Of a DNA stretch of 64,000 nucleotides, positions 58,849-64,000 are shown piece by piece; position 1 is the first letter of the stretch; each line of letters opens with the position of its first letter. The stretch lies in NCBI GenBank assembly GCA_949282555.1, contig CASDPK010000021.1, positions 1 to 64,000 of the forward strand. The letters are read 5' to 3'. Position numbers and translations under genes: made by a program. This DNA is from an uncultured Lentisphaeraceae bacterium (lineage in GTDB: Bacteria > Verrucomicrobiota > Kiritimatiellia > RFP12 > DVOR01). Under the pieces are notes generated by a model that was given only the letters and a program-made list of their open reading frames with translations, searched no databases and was not told where the DNA came from.

Positions 58849-60846
58849 TCACGGTTGGGCGGGGAACCACTCCACCGTGAAGCGGAAGGTCATCGACCCC
58901 TCGCACCACATCCGGAAATTGGTGCCCCAAAAGTTGTTCAGCAAGCAGAACTGCACACCGCCGGAGAGGTCGGGCGGTTCGGTGCCGTAGCTAAGCCCCA
59001 TCTCCTTGCCCACATTGAGCAGGAAGGCTTGCTCGGGGCGAATGCGGAGGGTGCCGGCCTCGGTGAGCAATTCCACGGAATCGCCCACGCCGTGCTGGCG
59101 GCGCGCGCCGCCGGGCACCACGTCCAGCAGATCCACGCGCTCCCCCATCTTGTCGGCGAAGAGGCGCGTGAGCCCGGGCACGTTGAAGCGCACCCAATAG
59201 GCCTCGGGCAGGCGCACGGCGGGTTTGTCGAAGAGCGTCACCTCCACCACGCATCGGCAGGGGTTCTTCGCGTCCTTCTCCATGCTCACCTGCACGCGGC
59301 GGGGGAGAAGGGCACGTTCATGCGCCCCGGCGGTGGGGAAGGCGGCATCCCACGTGGTGCGCTCGCCCGTGGGGGTCTGTTCCGTGAGGTTCCCGGCGGC
59401 ATGGGCGGGGAAGAGGGCGCCTTTGGCCTGCGTCCGCTCCAACCCCGGCTTGCCAAAGTCCGCCAAAGCCCAGCCGTAACGGGCGCGGAGATAACGCGCA
59501 AAGAAGCGGTCGTAATCCGCCGCGTCGAGGGTTTGATAACACAGGCTCACGTCCCCAACGCCGGGGAGCTTCCCGCGCCAAGCCTCCGCCGCCGGGCGTT
59601 GGGTGGGCACGGGACGCTCCGCGACACGGATGGATTCGGCGAGGGTGGCCTCGGCCTCAACCTTTAGGTCGGCGGGGAGCAGGGCCAACGCCTCGGTGAG
59701 GCGGGCATCCACCTCCGCCCAGGATTGCTCGGCGAACCGGAAGGGCGCCGTGGTTCGGGCCTTGGCGAAGGGCTCGGGCTCATAAGCGTCCCACGCTTGC
59801 ACATGCGTCTTCACGTCCACGCCCCAGGTATGCTCGGCGGTGAAGCCCAGCGCCACGGCAAAATCGATGCCAAGGTCGGAGGCGGGATCGATCTTGCCTT
59901 CGGCCATCCAGCGGGCGAAAAGGCGTTGCGCGGCGCGGAACCGGGCCATGCGGCGCGGGGCGGAGGCGAACCCGTAAATCCACGTGTCGCCGATTTCCGA
60001 CGTCACCACGGGAAGGTTCGCCCGCACAGGCTCCAACGCCTGCGCCACCTCGTTGAGCGAGCAGGCCTCCACCTTGGCGTTCGGGAAGCGCTTGTGGAGG
60101 TCGGCGAAGATGTTTTTCACGTGCCCAGCGGAATGGGGGCCGTGGTTGTCGCCCGTGAACGCCAGCGAGAAGGCGGTCTTCCCATCGGGCAAGATGTCCG
60201 TGGAGCCGTAGTCGCGCTGATACATGAGGATGACGCTTTCGCCCGTGGGAGCCTTCCAAAGGCAAGGCGAAGGCACCTGCGGGATGGGAGAGGCGGGATT
60301 CACGCCAATGTGCAGGAGGCGCACGCCCGCCTTGGCAAGCGGCGCCACGATGCCGCGCGTGTGCCCCGGCACATCCGTCATCTTCGCGGCGATGGTCTTG
60401 CGGCCGTACGTTTTGTCCAGCCGCCGGGAAAGCCCAAGCATGGCGGAGAAGAGCGGACGCGTGAGCGCCTCGCTTTGCATGGTGTAGGGCGCGGCCGTCC
60501 ATGCGATGGTCCCCTTGCGCAAGTGCCGCTCCAGCCGCGCGGCTTGCTCCGGTGGGGCCGACTTCAGGAATGTGTCGATGAGCCATGCGCCCACGGTCCA
60601 GGCATACCGAGCCTCACCGCCTTCGGCCTCCAACGCCTCGATGGTGTCCATGGCCTTGGGGATAAAGTCCTTCACATAACGCTCGGTCACCTTGGAGCTC
60701 AGATCCGTGAACCCCACGTCCAAATGCGTCTTGAAGACCACCAACACCCGCTCGACCGCCGCCTCTTGCGGCGACGGCGCACCGAAGGCCGCCGCGCAAA
60801 CCAGCAGCGCCGCCATCACCCATCCCTTCGCGAACATGCCCTTCAT
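58849..60846 (-). CDS. Secreted DUF5054 / GH38-like protein
   Basis: A 665-residue secreted protein. After a signal peptide (residues 1-22, ending AAAFG) comes VERVLVVFKTHLDVGFTDL, whose His-x-Asp resembles the zinc-binding HxD start of GH38 alpha-mannosidases. TDVPGHTRGIVAPLAKAGVRLLHIG and FTGDNHGPHSA may give further metal ligands. The second half is beta-rich, as in GH38 enzymes, and ends FRMWCEGSMTFRFTVEWFP. I assign it to DUF5054, proteins frequent in polysaccharide loci of Bacteroidetes and Verrucomicrobiota. Activity on a glycan is inferred. The ATG at 60846 has AAAGGAG ten bases before it. Confidence 0.8.
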   Translation of the reverse strand: MKGMFAKGWVMAALLVCAAAFGAPSPQEAAVERVLVVFKTHLDVGFTDLSSKVTERYVKDFIPKAMDTIEALEAEGGEARYAWTVGAWLIDTFLKSAPPEQAARLERHLRKGTIAWTAAPYTMQSEALTRPLFSAMLGLSRRLDKTYGRKTIAAKMTDVPGHTRGIVAPLAKAGVRLLHIGVNPASPIPQVPSPCLWKAPTGESVILMYQRDYGSTDILPDGKTAFSLAFTGDNHGPHSAGHVKNIFADLHKRFPNAKVEACSLNEVAQALEPVRANLPVVTSEIGDTWIYGFASAPRRMARFRAAQRLFARWMAEGKIDPASDLGIDFAVALGFTAEHTWGVDVKTHVQAWDAYEPEPFAKARTTAPFRFAEQSWAEVDARLTEALALLPADLKVEAEATLAESIRVAERPVPTQRPAAEAWRGKLPGVGDVSLCYQTLDAADYDRFFARYLRARYGWALADFGKPGLERTQAKGALFPAHAAGNLTEQTPTGERTTWDAAFPTAGAHERALLPRRVQVSMEKDAKNPCRCVVEVTLFDKPAVRLPEAYWVRFNVPGLTRLFADKMGERVDLLDVVPGGARRQHGVGDSVELLTEAGTLRIRPEQAFLLNVGKEMGLSYGTEPPDLSGGVQFCLLNNFWGTNFRMWCEGSMTFRFTVEWFPAQP

Positions 60847-61059
60847 ACGCACGATACTCCTTTCCGGAAGACGCTCCGCCCAAAGCGTAGCACACGTGCC
60901 GGGCAGGCATCCCCCTCTTTCCGCCCCTCCCCGCACCCTGCATACACCAATAGCCACCCCATAAGATCATGGACGCCGTTCCCACGACAAGGCGGGCGAA
61001 CAACGCCGCGAAAACGGCATCGTCCGTGTCAGAGAGGGGGTGCGAGGTCGGCGATGGAC

Positions 61060-61224
61060 TCAATCCCGCATGGTCGCTGGCGGGTCCATCTTTCCCTCGG
61101 AGACCGTCGTGAAAACGACCGCTGCCACATCCTCAAGAAAGGACTCCTCAGAGGAAAAGAAACAGACATGATAAAAGAGTGCCAACAACGTGAGGATGAG
61201 AATGATCTTGAGCGTCCTAAGCAT
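61060..61224 (-). CDS. Small membrane protein (54 aa)
   Basis: A short frame not usually reported: MLRTLKIILILTLLALFYHV forms one membrane helix, followed by an acidic tail of about 32 residues (SSEESFLEDV, EGKMDPPATMRD). AAGGGGG lies eight bases before the ATG, and the gene starts 15 bp after the stop of the 126-residue gene upstream, so the two look like an operon. No function can be assigned. Confidence 0.55.
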   Translation of the reverse strand: MLRTLKIILILTLLALFYHVCFFSSEESFLEDVAAVVFTTVSEGKMDPPATMRD

Positions 61225-61239
61225 CGCACACCCCCTTCG

Positions 61240-61620
61240 TCACGGTTGCGCATCATTGCCGCAAGGCTTTGGCTCTGGCAAATAGCGAAACATCCGACTG
61301 AACGGATCGCCAACCGTCACACGTTGTCGCCACGCGTCACGGGTCGTCGCGTCATATCGAAATGTCGCCATTGGGAGCCCGAAGATACGAAACACGCGAA
61401 CGACCACGTCCCCGTCCTTCTTCGTCACGAAAAAGATGTAGTGCTTGAACACAAAGAAGAACTTCTCTTTCCGATTGTTGTCCGAGCTTGCGATCACCTT
61501 CTCCTGAATGGCCTCCCAATCCTGTCGCGATGCACAAGGAAGAAACCGGGATTTCAGAGTTAGCACCGCGAGACCGACGGCAACACCCCACAGCACATTG
61601 AGTAGTGAAATCCTCTTCAT
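61240..61620 (-). CDS. Unknown small membrane-anchored protein
   Basis: A 126-residue protein with an N-terminal membrane helix (ISLLNVLWGVAVGLAVLTL, residues 4-22) and a soluble domain of about 100 residues, rich in Phe and basic residues (KEKFFFVFKHYIFFVTKKDGDVVV). No family is recognised. GGAGG lies about seven bases before the ATG. It pairs with the 54-residue gene downstream. Its base composition is lower in GC than its neighbours, like the 10962-12930 cluster. Confidence 0.65.
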   Translation of the reverse strand: MKRISLLNVLWGVAVGLAVLTLKSRFLPCASRQDWEAIQEKVIASSDNNRKEKFFFVFKHYIFFVTKKDGDVVVRVFRIFGLPMATFRYDATTRDAWRQRVTVGDPFSRMFRYLPEPKPCGNDAQP

Positions 61621-61888
61621 TGCATGCCTCCATTACCTCACTTCGACGTCCGCCGAGCGGGAGAAACGATGGGGCGACCCGTCGCACTCAGGCATACGAC
61701 GCCCCCAAAGAGCTTCCGCCCTCCACGACTTCCATACACATGCTCTCGCGAACACCATGCGTCCATGCTATCACAGTTTTGGCATTGCCGCTTGGAACGT
61801 CACCCACCCTCCACGGAAGAGCCGCCGCTTTGCCCCCCGGAACGGCGATGCGCCCAAATGCCGCTCACTCTCCGCTCACGGCCTGTGC
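61621..61888. other. Divergent intergenic region
   Basis: About 270 bp between the divergent small-protein gene and the ACT-domain gene. No gene, RNA or clear repeat was found apart from the extended -10 at its right end. Confidence 0.5.
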
Positions 61889-61894
61889 TATACT
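61886..61894 (+). promoter_or_regulatory. Extended -10 promoter TGCTATACT for the ACT/UPF0210 operon
   Basis: TGC plus TATACT, with the ATG at 61923 and an AAGGAG ribosome-binding site at 61911-61916; the leader is about 22 nt. Confidence 0.65.
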
Positions 61895-61922
61895 GTTGCA
61901 TCATCCCTTCCAAGGAGCACCC

Positions 61923-62495
61923 ATGGACAAGTTCACTTATCTCGTTTCCGTGATCACGCCGGACCGCGTCGGCCTCACGCGCGACATTGCGCAGACCGTG
62001 GTGGATCTGCGTGGCTACATTTCCGACATGCGCCAGACGATCGTGAGTGGCTTCTTCTCGCTCATTTTCGTCACCGAACACTCCGAAGACGTGGGCACAC
62101 GTCTGCACGATGCGTTGCGCGCGGTGCTCCCCGAGGGCGCGGTGCTCTCCATCATGGAAGGCCCCGAGCGCGTGCGCAAGGCGCTCCCCGCGGTCGGCCC
62201 GCGATATGTGGCGATTGCCTCCGGCGAGGACCGCCCGGGAATGATGCTGGCGATCTCCGGGTTCATGGCGTCGCACAACATCAACATTGAGGATTGGTCG
62301 ACCGTCTTCGACGGGAACCACGTCACCCACTTGGCCTATGTCACCTTCCGCGCCCCGTGCACCGACCTCAAGGCCACGCAGGCCGAATACAAGAAGGCGA
62401 TGGAGAGCCTTGGCTTTTCCGCCCAGCTCTGCCACGAGGACATCTTCCGCGCCACCGGCGAGGTCGCCCCCATCAAGTCCATCATCCAGGAGTAA
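61923..62495 (+). CDS. ACT-domain regulatory protein (UPF0237 / GcvR-like)
   Basis: A 190-residue protein of two tandem ACT domains (residues 4-80, YLVSVITPDRVGLTRDIAQTV; and 92-175, YVAIASGEDRPGMMLAISGF). ACT domains bind amino acids or other small ligands to regulate a partner. The direct neighbour five bases downstream is the UPF0210 protein, and UPF0237-UPF0210 pairs are conserved across bacteria and archaea, so it probably regulates that enzyme. The ligand is unknown. AAGGAG precedes the ATG. Confidence 0.88.
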   Translation: MDKFTYLVSVITPDRVGLTRDIAQTVVDLRGYISDMRQTIVSGFFSLIFVTEHSEDVGTRLHDALRAVLPEGAVLSIMEGPERVRKALPAVGPRYVAIASGEDRPGMMLAISGFMASHNINIEDWSTVFDGNHVTHLAYVTFRAPCTDLKATQAEYKKAMESLGFSAQLCHEDIFRATGEVAPIKSIIQE

Positions 62496-62500
62496 TCGCG

Positions 62501-63874
62501 ATGCTCAACAATCAGGCCGTCCTTGCCACGCTGCGCATGGTCAATGAGGAAAACCTCGACGTGCGCACCTGCACCATGGGCATCAATCTCTGCCGTTGCG
62601 CCAATCCCGACCCCAAGGCCATGGTCACCGCCGTCTATGACCGCATCATGACGGTGGCCAAAGACCTCGTGCGCACCTGCAACGAGGCCACCACCCTCTT
62701 CGGCGTGAACGTGGTCAACAAGCGCATCTCCATCTCCCCCGCCTCCATGCTGCTCGAGGGGCACACCGTGGACACCGCGGTGGAGCTCTGCAAGGCCCTC
62801 GACCGCGCCGCCACGGAGTTGGGCGTGGATTTGCTCGGCGGCTTTTCCGCCATCGTCCACAAGGGCATCACCCCCGGCGAACGCACGCTCATTGAGTCCC
62901 TCCCGCGCGCCTTGGCCGAGACCTCCCACGTCTGCTCCTCCATCAACGTGGGCACCACCCGCGCCGGCATCAACGTGGACGCCGTGAACCTCGTCGCCCA
63001 AAAGATGCTCGAGATCTCCAAGGCCACCGAGGCCATCCACGGCTTCGGCTGCGCCAAGCTCGTGGTCTTCGCCAACATCACCGAAGACAACCCCTTCATG
63101 GCCGGCACCCTCCTCGGCCCCGGCGAGCCCGACGTGGTCATCAATGCCGGCGTCTCCGGCCCCGGCGTCGTCAAGTGCGCCATCGAAAAGCTGGTCGCCG
63201 CCGATCCCGACGTGACGCTCGACGAGATCGCCGAGGAAATCAAGCACACCACCTACCGCGTCACCCGCACCGGCGAGCTCATCGGCCGCCATGTCGCCAA
63301 GAAACTCGGCGTTCCCTTCGGCGTGCTCGACCTCTCCCTCGCCCCCACCCCGAAAGTCGGCGACTCCGTGGGCGAAATCTACCAGGCCATGGGCATCAAG
63401 AAGATCGGTTGCCCCGGCACCATCGCCGCCGTGATGATGCTCAACGACGCCGTCAAGAAGGGCGGCGCCTTCGCCTCCTCCGCCGTCGGCGGCCTCTCCG
63501 GCGCCTTCATCCCCCCGATGGAAGACCACACCCTCGAGCTCGCCCTCACCGATGGCACCCTCTGCCTTGAGAAGCTCGAAGGCATGACCAGCGTCTGCTC
63601 CGTGGGCCTCGACATGATCATGCTCCCCGGCGACACGCCCGCCGCCACCCTCGCCGGCATCATCCTCGACGAGTGCGCCATCGGCGTTTCCGCCCGCAAG
63701 ACCACCGGCGTGCGCGTCATCCCCGTGCCGGGCGCCAAGGTCGGCGACTACTTCGACTTCGGCGGGCTCTTCGGCGGCGGCACCGTGGTCGCCCCCCGTT
63801 GCCCCGATGGCCAGGAAGCCTTCGTCGGCCACGGCGGCCACATCCCCGCCCCGATCCACTCCCTCCTCAACTGA
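62501..63874 (+). CDS. UPF0210 (DUF711, PFL-like) protein
   Basis: A 457-residue protein of the UPF0210/DUF711 family, whose fold is related to pyruvate formate-lyase/ribonucleotide reductase but which lacks a proven reaction. Conserved parts are MVNEENLDVRTCTMGINLCRC, VNKRISISPASML, GGFSAIVHKGITPG, SSINVGTTRAGINVDAV and DEIAEEIKHTTYRVTRTGELIG, ending GGHIPAPIHSLLN. The length is the family norm. The ribosome-binding site AGGAG lies at the end of the ACT gene, five bases before this start, so the pair is co-translated. Confidence 0.93.
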   Translation: MLNNQAVLATLRMVNEENLDVRTCTMGINLCRCANPDPKAMVTAVYDRIMTVAKDLVRTCNEATTLFGVNVVNKRISISPASMLLEGHTVDTAVELCKALDRAATELGVDLLGGFSAIVHKGITPGERTLIESLPRALAETSHVCSSINVGTTRAGINVDAVNLVAQKMLEISKATEAIHGFGCAKLVVFANITEDNPFMAGTLLGPGEPDVVINAGVSGPGVVKCAIEKLVAADPDVTLDEIAEEIKHTTYRVTRTGELIGRHVAKKLGVPFGVLDLSLAPTPKVGDSVGEIYQAMGIKKIGCPGTIAAVMMLNDAVKKGGAFASSAVGGLSGAFIPPMEDHTLELALTDGTLCLEKLEGMTSVCSVGLDMIMLPGDTPAATLAGIILDECAIGVSARKTTGVRVIPVPGAKVGDYFDFGGLFGGGTVVAPRCPDGQEAFVGHGGHIPAPIHSLLN

Positions 63875-64000
63875 GCGCGCCCCTGCCGCGGTTCCCCCTC
63901 GGCAGGGCCCGCCCTGCGGGCACGAGGAGAGCTCCACGGCCCCCCGCAGGCGATGATGCCCCCATGCATTTGAACGTTGCAGCCGCCATGATCGTGAACG
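63875..64000. other. Intergenic tail of the window
   Basis: An 8-bp stem CCCTGCCG/CGGCAGGG (63882-63908 region) follows the UPF0210 stop but has no T-run; it may be a weak terminator. No gene start can be supported before the window ends. Confidence 0.4.

Overview
Organism. The window is GC-rich (roughly 65% in housekeeping genes) and gene-dense. It combines secreted glycoside hydrolases, a streptopain-like peptidase ending in a verrucomicrobial-type SDGDG Ca-binding tail, a tricorn-type protease, a stand-alone biotin-dependent carboxylase subunit, an NhaC-type antiporter, an iron alcohol dehydrogenase and a eukaryote-like (type 2) isoleucyl-tRNA synthetase. This suggests an anaerobic, polysaccharide-using member of the PVC superphylum, probably a gut Kiritimatiellae or related Verrucomicrobiota. 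That placement is inferred from gene style; there is no rRNA to prove it.

Layout. 1-2535: tail of a glycoside hydrolase, then the pta-dprA operon. 2657-4613: TM2 protein and acyltransferase. 4621-7677: polyphosphate pair ppx-ppk behind a possible Pho box. 7730-10664: ADP-ribosylglycohydrolase and a pdxA/unknown/rsmD operon joined by ATGA overlaps. 10962-12930: five small unknown genes. 12927-19048: NhaC antiporter; aminotransferase, EIIA and ileS. 19202-23264: repeat-bearing lipoprotein, purB, and tRNA-Leu/grpE/dnaJ. 23432-25068: a GH43-type hydrolase broken by a frameshift. 25143-31088: an ABC exporter, tricorn-like protease and panD. 31184-37828: oadA-like protein, C10 peptidase, Fe-ADH. 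38006-49854: a polymorphic RHS toxin locus. 49991-53658: two DUF3332 lipoproteins, a glycosyltransferase and CstA. 53762-57101: FMN riboswitch, ribBA, ribH, nusB, pyrD. 57161-63874: NERD helicase, DUF5054 protein, a small unknown pair, and the UPF0237/UPF0210 pair.

The RHS locus is the most striking part. On the minus strand a full-length RHS protein (1753 aa) carries one toxin tip and its putative immunity gene, followed by two promoterless cassettes that repeat only the end of the RHS core with new tips and new immunity genes. All three putative immunity proteins begin with a membrane anchor or lipobox, so the toxins may act outside the cytoplasm. An IS30-like element has jumped exactly between the third toxin (a lipase-like tip) and its immunity gene, leaving a 15-bp direct repeat; removing it restores a perfect ATGA overlap. 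A 33-bp in-frame segment has been inserted repeatedly at Asp-x-Gly/Asn sites in these RHS cores.

Regulation visible in the sequence. Several promoters are extended -10 boxes (TGnTATAAT) without a clear -35. Three genes have the -10 box only 6-7 nt before the start codon and no Shine-Dalgarno sequence, which suggests leaderless mRNAs. Clear intrinsic terminators follow ileS, panD/GH43, Fe-ADH, rsmD and the DUF3332 pair. A degenerate palindromic repeat of about 50 bp sits in three separate intergenic gaps.
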